Shown: positions 23,221-33,132, counted from the first letter of the stretch. The stretch: DNA of 64,000 nucleotides from Actinomyces gaoshouyii (GCF_002072175.1 NZ_MVIV01000001.1:266862-330861), one strand, 5' to 3'. Notes: generated by a model not told the origin, from the sequence alone. Program-made: numbers and translations.

Positions 23221-26200
23221 ATGACCAGTCCAGCGGACCCGAGGCACCTCGCCCAGCCGAGCGCCCCGATGATCTCCGAGGATGCGGCAGCGGTGGCCGA
23301 GCCCGGCGCGTCCCTGTACAGCCTCGGCTCCTACCTGCGCCGGGGCAAGGCCTCCAACGACGCGCGCAGGCTGTTCCTCGAGGGGGGCCGAGAGGCCGAT
23401 GCCTTCTACCGCCACCGGTGGAGCCACGACAAGATGGTCCACTCCACCCACGGCGTGAACTGCACAGGCTCGTGCGCCTGGGAGGTCTACGTGACCGACG
23501 GCGTCATCACCTGGGAGAAGCAGATCACCAACTACCCGGCCACCCCGGCGGGCATGCCCGACTACGAGCCCCGCGGCTGCCCGCGCGGCGCCGCCTTCTC
23601 CTGGTACACCTACTCCCCCACCCGCATCCGCTACCCCTACGTGCGCTCCGTCCTGCTCGACGCCTTCCGCGCCGCCAAGGAGCGCAACGCCGGCGACGCC
23701 GTCGCCGCCTGGGCGGAGATCACCGACACCCCCGAGATCGCGCGGGCCTACAAGTCGGCCCGGGGCAAGGGCGGCATGGTCAGGGTCGGCTGGGATGATG
23801 CCATGGAGATCATGGCGGCCGCCTACGTCCACACGATCCGCACCTGGGGCCCGGATCGCTGCGCCGGCTTCTCCGTCATCCCCGCCATGTCCATGATCTC
23901 CTACGGGGCGGGAGCCCGCTTCCACGAGCTCATCGGCGCCACGATGCTGTCCTTCTACGACTGGTACGCGGACCTGCCGCCCGCCTCCCCCCAAGTCTTC
24001 GGGGACCAGACGGACGTGCCCGAGGCCGGCGACTGGTACAACTCCGACTTCCTCATCATGTGGGGCTCCAACATCCCCCTCACCCGCACGCCCGACGCGC
24101 ACTTCATGACCGAGGCCCGCTACCACGGCACGAAGATCGTGGCGGTCTCCCCCGACTACACCGACAACACGAAGTTCGCCGACCAGTGGCTGCGCGTGGC
24201 CCCCGGCACCGACGGCGCCGCCGCCATGGCGATGGGGCACGTCATCCTCAAGGAGTTCCACGTAGGGGCGCGCACCCCCTACTTCCTGGACTACATGAGG
24301 AGGTGCACCGATGCCCCCTTCCTCGTCGAGCTCCTGCGCGCCCCCGACGGCACCGGCATGATCCCCGGGCGCTTCCTCACCGCCGACCGGGTGCCGGGCG
24401 TGGCCGAGGGCATGCCGAAGAACGAGTTCCGCCCCCTGGTGTGGGACCGCGCCGGCGGCCCGGCCGATCCGCGCGGCACCCTGGCCGACCGCTTCACCGA
24501 TGAGGGGCTCGGCCACTGGAACCTGCGCATGGACGGCGTCGACCCGGTCATGAGCATCGAGGAGCTGGAGGACGCCGGCCTACGGGTGGAGCCCACTGAG
24601 CTGCTCCTGCCCCGCTTCGACCTGCCCGCCTCGGCCACCCCCTCCGGCACCGTGGGCGGCGGCATCATCCACCGGGGCGTGCCCGCCACCCGCCTGGCCG
24701 ACGGCACACTGGTGACCACCGTCTACGACATCCTCCTGGCCAACTACGCCGTCGAGCGACCGGGGCTACCGGGGGCGTGGCCCGCCGACTACCAGGACGC
24801 CACCGTCCCGGGCACGCCCGCCTGGGCCACCGAGCAGTGCGGCGTCTCCGGACCCGCCCTCATCCGGGCGGCGCGCGACTTCGCCACCAACGCCGCCCAG
24901 ACCCGCGGACGCTCCCAGATCATCATGGGGGCGGGCATCAACCACTACTACCACGCCGACGAGATCTACCGCACGATCCTCGCGCTGACCTCCATGTGCG
25001 GTACCCAGGGCGTCAACGGCGGCGGATGGGCGCACTACGTGGGCCAGGAGAAGGTCCGCCCCATCGGGGGATGGCAGCAGTGGGCCTTCGCCCTGGACTG
25101 GGCGCGCCCCCCGCGCCACATGATCTCCACCGGCTTCTGGTACCTGACCACCAGCCAGTGGCGCTACGACACCACCCGGGCCGAGCGCGTCGCCTCGCCG
25201 CTGGGCCCGGGCACCCTGGCCGGCAAGACCACCACCGACGTCATGGTCGAGGCCATGAAGCGCGGCTGGGTGCCGTCCTACCCCACGTTCAACCGCTCCC
25301 CGCTGCTGCTGGGCCAGCAGGCCGAGGAGGCGGGCATGAGCGCGGCCGACTACGTGGTCTCGCAGCTGACCAGCGGAGAGCTGCGCTTCGCCTGCGAGGA
25401 CCCCGACGCCCCGGAGAACTTCCCGAGGATCCTGGCCAACTGGCGCACCAACCTGCTCGGCTCGTCGGCCAAGGGCACCGAGTTCTTCCTGCGGCACATG
25501 ATCGGCGCCGACAACGACGTCAATGCCCAGGAGACCCCCGAGGCGCTGCGCCCGGCCTCCGTCACCTGGCGCGAGGCCCCCAAGGGCAAGCTCGACCTCA
25601 TGTGGACCGCGGACTTCCGCAACACCTCCACGACCCTGCACTCCGACATCGTCCTGCCCGCGGCCACATGGTACGAGAAGTACGACCTGTCCACCACGGA
25701 CATGCACCCCTTCATCCACTCCTTCAATATGGCGATCGACCCGCCGTGGGAGGCCCGCAGCGATTTCGACATCTACCAGCAGCTCGCGCGCCTGGTCTCG
25801 CAGTGGGCGCCGGCCTACCTGGGCACGCAGACCGACATCGTCGCCGCGCCCATCAACCACGACACCCCCGAGGCCCTCACCATGGCGCACGGGGATATCT
25901 CGGGCCTGCCGGACGGCTGGGTACCGGGGGTGACCATGCCCAAGCTCGTGCCCGTGGAGCGCGACTACACCCAGATCCTCAACAAGTTCAATGCCCTGGG
26001 CCCGCTGGCGGACACGGTCGGCATCCCGGCCAAGGGCATCATGCTCATCCCGGACAAGGAGATGGGCGAGCTCGCCGCCGCCCACGGCACCGGCGCGGGC
26101 GCGGCGCAGGGCCGCCCCCTCGTCGACACCCCCATCCGCGCCGGCGATGGCGTCATGCACATGTCGGGGGCCACCAACGGGCGCCTGGCCACCCAGGGCT

Positions 26201-27009
26201 GGGCGACCCTGTCCAAGCGCACCGGCACCGAGCTCATCGAGCTGAGCCAGGAGGAGGCCGGCAAGCAGGTCACCTTCCAGCAGACCCAGGACGCGCCCGT
26301 CGGCGTCATCACGACCCCGGAGTGGTCCGGTTCCGAGCACGGGGGCAGGCGGTACACGGCCTTCTGCGTCAACGTGGAGCACGACAAGCCGTGGCACACG
26401 GTCACCGGCCGCATGCACTACTACCTCGATCACGACTGGATCATCGACATGGGCGAGTCCCTCCCCCAGTACCGACCCCCACTGGACTTCACCGCCCTGT
26501 ACGGGGAGAAGCCCGTGGGCCACGTGGGGCCCACGGAGGAGGGCGCCGTCGAGGTGGCGGTGCGCTACATCACCGCCCACAACAAGTGGGCGATCCACTC
26601 CCAGTACTACGACAACCTCCACATGCTCACGCTGGGCCGGGGCGGCCAGCAGGTGTGGATGAGCCCCGCCGACGCCGAGAAGATCGGGGTGCGGGACAAC
26701 GAGTGGGTGGAGGCCTACAACCGCAACGGCATCGTGGCGGCCCGGGCGAACGTCTCGCACCGCGTGCCCGAGGGCATGGTCCTCATGCACCACGCGCAGG
26801 AGCGCACGATGAACACCCCGCTCACCGAGCGCTCCGGGCGGCGCGGGGGGACGCACAACTCGCTCACCCGCATCGTCCTCAAGCCCAGCCACTTCACCGG
26901 CGGCTACGGCCAGTTCACCTACGCGTTCAATTACATCGGCCCCACGGGCAACAACCGCGACGAGGTCACTCTGATCCGCCGTCGGACCAATCAGGAGGTG
27001 ACGTTCTGA
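23221..27009 (+). CDS. narG: Respiratory nitrate reductase alpha subunit
   Basis: Catalytic subunit of membrane-bound nitrate reductase, which reduces nitrate to nitrite on the cytoplasmic side with bis-MGD cofactor; 1262 residues. The FS0 cluster ligands are His77, Cys81, Cys85 and Cys120 (HGVNCTGSC ... CPRG), the His-Cys3 type. The molybdenum ligand is the Asp of the conserved SFYDWYADLPPASPQ region, about residue 247. No Tat signal is seen, as usual for NarG. GAAGGA precedes the ATG at 23221. The stop overlaps the narH start by one base. Confidence 0.97.
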   Translation: MTSPADPRHLAQPSAPMISEDAAAVAEPGASLYSLGSYLRRGKASNDARRLFLEGGREADAFYRHRWSHDKMVHSTHGVNCTGSCAWEVYVTDGVITWEKQITNYPATPAGMPDYEPRGCPRGAAFSWYTYSPTRIRYPYVRSVLLDAFRAAKERNAGDAVAAWAEITDTPEIARAYKSARGKGGMVRVGWDDAMEIMAAAYVHTIRTWGPDRCAGFSVIPAMSMISYGAGARFHELIGATMLSFYDWYADLPPASPQVFGDQTDVPEAGDWYNSDFLIMWGSNIPLTRTPDAHFMTEARYHGTKIVAVSPDYTDNTKFADQWLRVAPGTDGAAAMAMGHVILKEFHVGARTPYFLDYMRRCTDAPFLVELLRAPDGTGMIPGRFLTADRVPGVAEGMPKNEFRPLVWDRAGGPADPRGTLADRFTDEGLGHWNLRMDGVDPVMSIEELEDAGLRVEPTELLLPRFDLPASATPSGTVGGGIIHRGVPATRLADGTLVTTVYDILLANYAVERPGLPGAWPADYQDATVPGTPAWATEQCGVSGPALIRAARDFATNAAQTRGRSQIIMGAGINHYYHADEIYRTILALTSMCGTQGVNGGGWAHYVGQEKVRPIGGWQQWAFALDWARPPRHMISTGFWYLTTSQWRYDTTRAERVASPLGPGTLAGKTTTDVMVEAMKRGWVPSYPTFNRSPLLLGQQAEEAGMSAADYVVSQLTSGELRFACEDPDAPENFPRILANWRTNLLGSSAKGTEFFLRHMIGADNDVNAQETPEALRPASVTWREAPKGKLDLMWTADFRNTSTTLHSDIVLPAATWYEKYDLSTTDMHPFIHSFNMAIDPPWEARSDFDIYQQLARLVSQWAPAYLGTQTDIVAAPINHDTPEALTMAHGDISGLPDGWVPGVTMPKLVPVERDYTQILNKFNALGPLADTVGIPAKGIMLIPDKEMGELAAAHGTGAGAAQGRPLVDTPIRAGDGVMHMSGATNGRLATQGWATLSKRTGTELIELSQEEAGKQVTFQQTQDAPVGVITTPEWSGSEHGGRRYTAFCVNVEHDKPWHTVTGRMHYYLDHDWIIDMGESLPQYRPPLDFTALYGEKPVGHVGPTEEGAVEVAVRYITAHNKWAIHSQYYDNLHMLTLGRGGQQVWMSPADAEKIGVRDNEWVEAYNRNGIVAARANVSHRVPEGMVLMHHAQERTMNTPLTERSGRRGGTHNSLTRIVLKPSHFTGGYGQFTYAFNYIGPTGNNRDEVTLIRRRTNQEVTF

Positions 27010-28694
27010 TGAAGGTCATGGCGCAGATCGCCATGGTGATGAACCTGGACAAGTGCATCGGCTGCCACACCTGCTCGGTGACCTGCAAGCAAGCCTGGAC
27101 GAACCGCGAGGGCACCGAGTACATGTGGTTCAACAACGTGGAGACGCGTCCGGGCGTCGGCTACCCGCGCTCCTGGGAGGACCAGGAGCGGTGGAAGGGC
27201 GGGTGGGTGCGCACCCCCGGCGGGCGGCTCAAGCCCCGCTCCGGCGGGCGCCTGCGCAAGCTCGCCACGATCTTCGCCAACCCGGATATGCCGGTGGTCG
27301 AGGACTACTACGAGCCGTGGACCTACGAGTACGACAAGCTCCTGTCGGCCCCCAAGGACTCCCCCGCGCTGCCGGTGGCCCGCGCCAAGTCCCAGCTGAC
27401 CGGCGAGTACATGCCGACGATCTCCTGGGGCCCCAACTGGGATGACAACCTGGGCGGCTCGACCGAGACCATGGCCGAGGACCCGGTGCTCGCGCGCATG
27501 AACGAGCGCGTCTCCACCGAGATCGACCGCACATTCATGTTCTACCTGCCGCGCATCTGCGAGCACTGCCTCAACCCCACCTGCGTGTCGGCCTGCCCGA
27601 GCGGGGCCATGTACAAGCGCGCCGAGGACGGCATCGTGCTCGTGGACCAGGACGCCTGCCGCGGCTGGCGCATGTGCGTGAGCGCCTGCCCCTACAAGAA
27701 GGTCTACTTCAACCACGCCACCGGCAAGGCCGAGAAGTGCACCCTGTGCTACCCGCGCCTGGAGATCGGCATGCCGACCGTGTGCTCCGAGACCTGCGTG
27801 GGGCGCCTGCGCTACCTGGGCGTCCTCCTCTACGACGCCGACCGCGTCTCCCAGGCGGCCGCCGTCGAGGACCCCCGCGACCTCTACATGGCCCAGCGCG
27901 ACATCCTGCTGGACCCCCACGACCCGGCGGTCATCCGGGGCGCCCGTGCCGAGGGCGTCCCGGAGACCTGGATCACCGCGGCGCAGCAGTCGCCGGTGTG
28001 GGACCTCATCTCCGCCTACGAGGTGGCCCTGCCGATCCACCCCGAGTACCGCACCCTGCCGATGGTCTGGTACATCCCACCGCTCTCGCCGATCGTCGAC
28101 GAGGCCGTGGCCGCGGGCCTGGACGGGGAGAACCACAGAGTGCTGCTGACCGCCGTGTCCGAGATGCGCATCCCGCTGGAGTACCTGGCGGGCCTGTTCA
28201 CGGCGGGCGACACCGACGTCGTCGAGAGGGTCCTGCGGCGCCTGGCCGCCATGCGCTCCTACATGCGCGATATTCGCGTGGGGCAGGAGCCCGATGAGGA
28301 GATCGCCGCCGCCGTCGGCATGACCGGCGATGCCCTGAGGAGCATGTACGAGCTGCTGGGAGTCGCCAACTACGACGACCGCTACGTCATCCCCACCGCC
28401 AAGCCGGAGATCCCCCGCGGCATGGCGGCCATGGGCGAGGACGTGCGCATGCTGCTGGGCGACGGCGCGCCGTCAGCCTGCCACTCCGATGCCTCGGGCC
28501 TCCACGGGCAGGCGGGATACGGTCCCGTGACCCTGCCCCTGCCGACCATCCGCCGCTCCCCCGTGCCCGCGGCGGGGCCGGATGCCCTGGGCGCGGCGCA
28601 CCGCCCCGGCATGCCCGTCCTCGGCATGCCCCTGGAGGACGACGACACCCGCCCGGTCCCGGTGGTCGAGCGTCTCGGGAAGGCGCCTCGATGA
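27009..28694 (+). CDS. narH: Respiratory nitrate reductase beta subunit
   Basis: Iron-sulfur electron-transfer subunit linking NarI haems to NarG; 561 residues. Four cysteine clusters are visible: CIGCHTCSVTCKQ, CEHCLNPTCVSACPSG, CRGWRMCVSACP (the Trp replaces one Cys, as in the 3Fe-4S centre) and CTLCYPR with later cysteines. The last 70 or so residues form a Pro/Gly-rich tail beyond the conserved part and are longer than in E. coli NarH. The stop overlaps the narJ start as ATGA. Confidence 0.97.
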   Translation: MKVMAQIAMVMNLDKCIGCHTCSVTCKQAWTNREGTEYMWFNNVETRPGVGYPRSWEDQERWKGGWVRTPGGRLKPRSGGRLRKLATIFANPDMPVVEDYYEPWTYEYDKLLSAPKDSPALPVARAKSQLTGEYMPTISWGPNWDDNLGGSTETMAEDPVLARMNERVSTEIDRTFMFYLPRICEHCLNPTCVSACPSGAMYKRAEDGIVLVDQDACRGWRMCVSACPYKKVYFNHATGKAEKCTLCYPRLEIGMPTVCSETCVGRLRYLGVLLYDADRVSQAAAVEDPRDLYMAQRDILLDPHDPAVIRGARAEGVPETWITAAQQSPVWDLISAYEVALPIHPEYRTLPMVWYIPPLSPIVDEAVAAGLDGENHRVLLTAVSEMRIPLEYLAGLFTAGDTDVVERVLRRLAAMRSYMRDIRVGQEPDEEIAAAVGMTGDALRSMYELLGVANYDDRYVIPTAKPEIPRGMAAMGEDVRMLLGDGAPSACHSDASGLHGQAGYGPVTLPLPTIRRSPVPAAGPDALGAAHRPGMPVLGMPLEDDDTRPVPVVERLGKAPR

Positions 28695-29470
28695 GCGCTC
28701 CCGGCGCCCTGTTCGTGCGCCCGCCCCTGGCGCTGGAGCCCCTGGAAGCGGTGGAAATGACCGCCTCCCAGCGGGCCGCGGCGCATATGTGCGCCTCACT
28801 CCTCCTGGATTACCCCCGCGAGGGGGAGCTGGGCAGGCGCCTGGACGCCGTTGAGGAAGCGCTGGCGGGCGTGCCCGATCCCGTACGGGAGCGCCTGGCC
28901 GGCTTCGTGGCGGATGCCCGCCGGCGAGGCGAGCGCGCCCTGGCCGAGCACTACGTGGACATCTTCGACCGGCGCCGACGCTGCTGCCTGTACCTCACCT
29001 ACTACGCGGTGGGCGACACGCGCCAGCGCGGGGCCGCCCTCGTGGCCTTCAAGCAGGCCCTGGCCGCCTCCGGCTACGAGATGGTCGGCGATGAGCTCCC
29101 CGACTACCTCCCGGTGGTCCTGGAGTTCTCCGCGCGCAGCGTCGAGAGCGGCGACGAGATCGCCGGCGCCCTGCTCGCCTCGCATCGCGAGGGCATCGAG
29201 GTGCTGCGCAGCGCCCTGACGGATATCGGCTCCCCCTACGCCGACCTCATCGAGGCGGTCTGCATGACCCTGGCGCCACTGGACGAGCCCACCGCGGAGA
29301 GGATCCGCCGGCTCGTGGCGGCCGGCCCGCCCACGGAGACCGTGGGCGTCACTGAGGTCCTGCCCTTCCCCTCAGCGCCCCCCTCAGTCCCCATCTCGAT
29401 GCCCGTCGCGGGTCCCTTCCAGCAGTTCCAGAGCGAGGCCGTCCTCGGCGTCGCCCCCGTCCAGGAGTGA
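28691..29470 (+). CDS. narJ: Nitrate reductase assembly chaperone NarJ
   Basis: Cytosolic chaperone needed to load the cofactor into NarG and attach the enzyme to NarI; not part of the final complex. 259 residues, of which about 25-200 match the TorD/NarJ-like helical fold: ASLLLDYPREGELG, HYVDIFDRRRRCCLYLTYY, the DELPDYLPVVLEFSA segment. A Pro-rich C-terminal tail follows. The start overlaps the narH stop (ATGA) and the end overlaps the first possible narI start (GTGA). Confidence 0.93.
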   Translation: MSAPGALFVRPPLALEPLEAVEMTASQRAAAHMCASLLLDYPREGELGRRLDAVEEALAGVPDPVRERLAGFVADARRRGERALAEHYVDIFDRRRRCCLYLTYYAVGDTRQRGAALVAFKQALAASGYEMVGDELPDYLPVVLEFSARSVESGDEIAGALLASHREGIEVLRSALTDIGSPYADLIEAVCMTLAPLDEPTAERIRRLVAAGPPTETVGVTEVLPFPSAPPSVPISMPVAGPFQQFQSEAVLGVAPVQE

Positions 29471-29472
29471 GC

Positions 29473-30264
29473 ATGAGCACCTTCGAGCACTACGTCCTGT
29501 GGGTCGGCCTGCCCTACGCCGCCTTCCTCCTCCTGGCCGTCGGCCTGTGGTGGCGGTGGCGCACGGACCAGTACGGCTGGACCTCCCGCTCCTCGCAGTG
29601 GAATGAGAACCGGATCCTGCGCTGGTCCTCCCCCCTCTTCCACTTCGGGGTGCTCTTCGTGGCACTCGGGCACTTCATGGGTCTCGTGATCCCCAAGTCC
29701 CTCACCGAGGCCATGGGCATCCCGGAGCGCGCCTACCACCTCATGGCGGTCATCCCCGGCACCATCGCCGGCCTGATGACGATCGTCGGGCTGGGGGGCC
29801 TGCTCTACCGGCGCATCGTGGTCAAGTCCGTGCGCCTGGCGACCACGCGCAACGACATGGTCATGTACGTCATGCTGCTCATCCCGATCCTCCTGGGGGC
29901 GTGCGCCACCATCACCACCCAGCTCCTGGGAGGCGAGCACGGCTACGACTACCGTGAGACGATCAGCCCCTGGTTCCGCTCGATCTTCCTGCTGAGCCCC
30001 GAACCGGCCCTCATGGCGGACGTCCCGATGGTCTTCAAGCTGCACATCGTCGCCGGCCTGCTGCTCTTCGCGATCTGGCCCTTCACGCGGCTCGTCCACG
30101 CGGTCTCGGCTCCCGTGGGATACATGTCCCGACCCTACGTCGTCTACCGCTCCCGCGCACCGCGCACCGCGGCCGTCGCCCCCAGGCGCGGCTGGGACCC
30201 GGTGCGCACGCAGGGCACCGGGAATCAGGGCCCCGACGACGTCGCCGCCTCCGAAGGGGCGTAA
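29473..30264 (+). CDS. narI: Respiratory nitrate reductase gamma subunit (cytochrome b)
   Basis: Membrane anchor that oxidises menaquinol and passes electrons through two b haems to NarH; 263 residues, five membrane segments. The four haem ligands are visible as two pairs: the His residues of PLFHFGVLFVALGHFMG and of KLHIVAGLLLFAIWPFTRLVHA. I chose the ATG at 29473, five bases after GGAG. A GTG at 29467 overlapping the narJ stop would add two residues. The tail is basic and cytoplasmic. Confidence 0.95.
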   Translation: MSTFEHYVLWVGLPYAAFLLLAVGLWWRWRTDQYGWTSRSSQWNENRILRWSSPLFHFGVLFVALGHFMGLVIPKSLTEAMGIPERAYHLMAVIPGTIAGLMTIVGLGGLLYRRIVVKSVRLATTRNDMVMYVMLLIPILLGACATITTQLLGGEHGYDYRETISPWFRSIFLLSPEPALMADVPMVFKLHIVAGLLLFAIWPFTRLVHAVSAPVGYMSRPYVVYRSRAPRTAAVAPRRGWDPVRTQGTGNQGPDDVAASEGA

Positions 30265-30268
30265 GAGG

Positions 30269-30274
30269 GATACT
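30269..30274 (+). promoter_or_regulatory. Candidate -10 element of modA
   Basis: GATACT lies exactly six bases before the modA ATG and five bases after the narI stop. It suggests that molybdate uptake can be transcribed separately from narGHJI, as a leaderless message. Confidence 0.4.
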
Positions 30275-30280
30275 GCGCCC

Positions 30281-31108
30281 ATGCGCCTCCGCGATCTCCT
30301 CCCGAGCCGCGCCGTCCTCATCGCGCTCCTCCTCGCGCCCGCCTGCGCGCCCGCAGCGTGCTCCGGGACCCCATCCTCCACGGCCTCCGCACCCATGGCG
30401 GCGACGGGGGCCCCGGCGGGCGCCACCACTGCGGTGGCCGGTCAGCTCACCGTCTTCGCCGCGGCCTCCCTCAAGGAGGCCTTCGAGGAGATCGGGGCCG
30501 CGCTCACCGAGGACAATCCCGGTCTGACGATCACCTACGACTTCCAGGGCTCCCAGGATCTCGTCTCCGCTCTCGCCAACGGCGCGGCGGCCGACGTCCT
30601 GGCCACCGCTGACGAGAGGTCGATCGCCTCGGCAACCGAGCAGTCCCTCGTAACGCGCCCATCCGAGTTCGCCACCAACCGGCTCACCCTCATCGTCCCG
30701 CCGGGCAACCCCGGGGGCATCACCGGCCTGGACTCCTCACTGGCCGGCAAGGACCTCGTCATCTGCGCCGACGCCGTCCCCTGCGGCAATGCCACGGACA
30801 GGCTCGAGGAGGCCCTGGGCGTCGCCCTTTCCCCCTCCTCCGAGGAGCAGAAGGTGACCGACGTGCGCGCCAAGGTGGAGTCGGGCGAGGCCGACGCCGG
30901 CATCGTCTACAGAACCGACGCTGCGGCCTCCGCAGACGCGTCGGATGAGGTCACGATCCCCGACGGCGGCGTCGTCAACCACTACCCGTTGGCGGTGACC
31001 TCATCAGCCGCCAACCCTGCCGCCGCCCAGGCATTCGTCGACTTCGCGCGCGGCAGCGAGGGCCAGGCGATCCTCGCGGCGCACGGCTTCGGCGCCCCCG
31101 ACCAGTGA
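30281..31108 (+). CDS. modA: Molybdate-binding lipoprotein ModA
   Basis: Extracellular substrate-binding protein of the molybdate ABC importer; 275 residues. A signal peptide ends in a lipobox-like LAPAC or APAAC, followed by a Ser/Thr/Ala linker. The mature part has the ModA pattern: LTVFAAASLKEAFEEIG, YDFQGSQDLVSALANGAAADV, VCGN-like CADAVPCGNATD and AGIVYRTDA. The gene lies 16 bases after narI and overlaps the next start as GTGA. Supplying molybdate to the neighbouring nitrate reductase is the obvious job. Confidence 0.92.
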   Translation: MRLRDLLPSRAVLIALLLAPACAPAACSGTPSSTASAPMAATGAPAGATTAVAGQLTVFAAASLKEAFEEIGAALTEDNPGLTITYDFQGSQDLVSALANGAAADVLATADERSIASATEQSLVTRPSEFATNRLTLIVPPGNPGGITGLDSSLAGKDLVICADAVPCGNATDRLEEALGVALSPSSEEQKVTDVRAKVESGEADAGIVYRTDAAASADASDEVTIPDGGVVNHYPLAVTSSAANPAAAQAFVDFARGSEGQAILAAHGFGAPDQ

Positions 31109-33132
31109 CGCTCGCCCGGACGGCACTGTGGCCGCTGCCGCGCCGCTCCCGGGCCGCCCGGGCCCCGCTGCCCCTGACGGTGGCGCTCCTCGGGCTGGCC
31201 GGGGCGGCGCTCATCATCCTGCCGTTGGCGGGCATGGGGACGCGGGTCGCCTGGGGCCGTTTGCCGGAGCTGCTGTCCTCCCCCTCCGCCACGGCGGCGC
31301 TGGGGCTGTCGCTGCGCACCTGCCTCGCCTCCACCACCATCTGCGTGCTGCTCGGGGCGCCGCTGGCGCTGCTGCTGTCCCGGCAGTGGCGCGGAGTGCG
31401 CCTGGCGCGGGTTCTCGCCGTCCTGCCGATGACGATGCCGCCGGTCGTGGCGGGGATCGCGCTGCTGGCGACCCTCGGCAAGAAGGGCGTGCTGGGAGGG
31501 GTCCTGGATGCCTGGGGGATGCGCATCGCCTTCTCGACGACGGCGGTGGTCATCGCGCAGGTCTTCGTCGCCATGCCCTTCCTGGTGGTGACGCTCGAGG
31601 CGGCGCTGCGCTCGCGCGATGAGCGGGCGGAGATGATCGCCCGCACGCTCGGCGCCGGGCCGTGGAGGCTGCTGGTCCGCATCACCCTGCCGATGGTCGG
31701 GCCTGCACTGGCGCGGGGGACGGCGCTGGCACTGGGACGCGGCCTCGGCGAGTTCGGGGCCACCATCGCCTTCGCGGGCTCGAAGGAGGGGGTCACGCGC
31801 ACGATGCCCCTGGCGATCTACCTCCAGCGGGAGGAGGACACGGCCACCGCGCTGGCACTCGCCGTCGTCCTCATCGCCGCCGCCGCCCTGGTCGTGGGGG
31901 CGACGACGGTGCCGTGGGGGACGCTGCTCCAGCGGTGGCTCCTCCCCGCGGGCCGGTCCCCCGCACCTTCGGGCACCGAGCATCCGTCGGCGCTCCCACC
32001 AGTCCCGATGCCCGCGTCACAGGACGAGCCCGCCCTTCCCCACACTCAGCGGAACGCACGCCGCCTGCCGCTCACAATCTCCTTCACTTCCGCCGAGCGC
32101 GACGTGTCGGTCTGCCTGGAGATCGGGGCCGGGCGCAGGCTGGCCCTCATCGGCCCCAATGGATCCGGGAAGTCCACGGCCTGCCTCGTGGCAGCGGGGC
32201 TCCTCGACGCCACCGGCGGCGAGGTCCGGCTCGGGGAACGCGTGCTCGACGGAACCGGCTTCGTGCCCGCGGGCCAGCGCGGTATCGCCCTGCTCTCCCA
32301 GGAGCCGGGGATCTTCGCGCATATGTCCGTGCTGGAGAACGTCGCCTTCGGACCGCGCTGCCAGGGCCTGGGGCGCCGAGCCGCACGGGAGCGGGCCCGG
32401 GCCGAGCTGGTGGCCGTCGGCGCCGAGCACCTCGCCGGACGATCCGGAGGCGCGCTCTCCGGCGGGCAGGCCGCGCGAGTGGCCCTGGCGCGGGCGCTGG
32501 CGACCTCCCCTCGCGCGCTCATCCTCGATGAGCCCATGGCGGCCCTCGATGCGGGGGCCCGTCAGGAGATGCGGTCTCTCGTGACCCGGCGGGCGAGCGA
32601 GGAGGGCCTGACGGTCCTGCTCGTCACCCATGACGTGCTCGACATCGCCTCCTTGGCCGACGACGTCGTCGTCCTGGAGGCGGGGCGAGTGGTCGAGCGC
32701 GGGGAGGCGGCGCGAGTGCTATCGGCTCCGGGCAGTGACTTCACCGCGCGCCTGACCGGCATGTCCATCCTCATGGGCACCGCAGCGGGCAGTCGGGAGG
32801 ACCCCCGCGTCGATCTGGGGGCCGGAATGGTCATCCATGGGCGCCCGGACCAGGAGGTCAGGGAGGGCGAGCCCGCGGCCGCGCTCATCCCCCCGGAGGC
32901 CGTGGCCCTCTATGAGGAGGCCCCCTCGGGCTCGCCGCGCAACGCGCTGCCCGCCGTCGTGCGCACGGTCGAGCGCTCGGGAGCCCTGGTGTCGGTGGGC
33001 CTGGAGAGCGGAGGGCACCGCCTGGCCGCCTCGGTAACGGCAGCCGCCGTCGCCCAACTCGGCATCGCCCCCGACCGCGAGCTCATCGCCATCATCAAGG
33101 CCGTCGAGGTCCGGGTCGTCCCGCGCGGCTGA
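31105..33132 (+). CDS. Molybdate ABC transporter permease-ATPase fusion (ModBC)
   Basis: Single 675-residue protein combining a ModB permease and a ModC ATPase. Residues about 20-275 have five or six membrane segments and the permease loop motif GRGLGEFGATIAFAG. A Pro-rich linker follows. The ATPase (about 325-550) has Walker A GPNGSGKST, Q-loop LLSQEPG, signature LSGGQAARVALARALA, Walker B ALILDEP and the switch His in LLVTHD. A TOBE-like molybdate-binding domain ends the protein. The start GTG overlaps the modA stop. ModB and ModC are separate proteins in most bacteria, so the fusion is worth noting. Confidence 0.92.
   Translation: MTLARTALWPLPRRSRAARAPLPLTVALLGLAGAALIILPLAGMGTRVAWGRLPELLSSPSATAALGLSLRTCLASTTICVLLGAPLALLLSRQWRGVRLARVLAVLPMTMPPVVAGIALLATLGKKGVLGGVLDAWGMRIAFSTTAVVIAQVFVAMPFLVVTLEAALRSRDERAEMIARTLGAGPWRLLVRITLPMVGPALARGTALALGRGLGEFGATIAFAGSKEGVTRTMPLAIYLQREEDTATALALAVVLIAAAALVVGATTVPWGTLLQRWLLPAGRSPAPSGTEHPSALPPVPMPASQDEPALPHTQRNARRLPLTISFTSAERDVSVCLEIGAGRRLALIGPNGSGKSTACLVAAGLLDATGGEVRLGERVLDGTGFVPAGQRGIALLSQEPGIFAHMSVLENVAFGPRCQGLGRRAARERARAELVAVGAEHLAGRSGGALSGGQAARVALARALATSPRALILDEPMAALDAGARQEMRSLVTRRASEEGLTVLLVTHDVLDIASLADDVVVLEAGRVVERGEAARVLSAPGSDFTARLTGMSILMGTAAGSREDPRVDLGAGMVIHGRPDQEVREGEPAAALIPPEAVALYEEAPSGSPRNALPAVVRTVERSGALVSVGLESGGHRLAASVTAAAVAQLGIAPDRELIAIIKAVEVRVVPRG

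Noticed and set aside
24766-26892. Minus-strand frame of about 700 codons opposite narG
   Set aside because: Antisense shadow of narG with low-complexity translation and no ribosome binding site.
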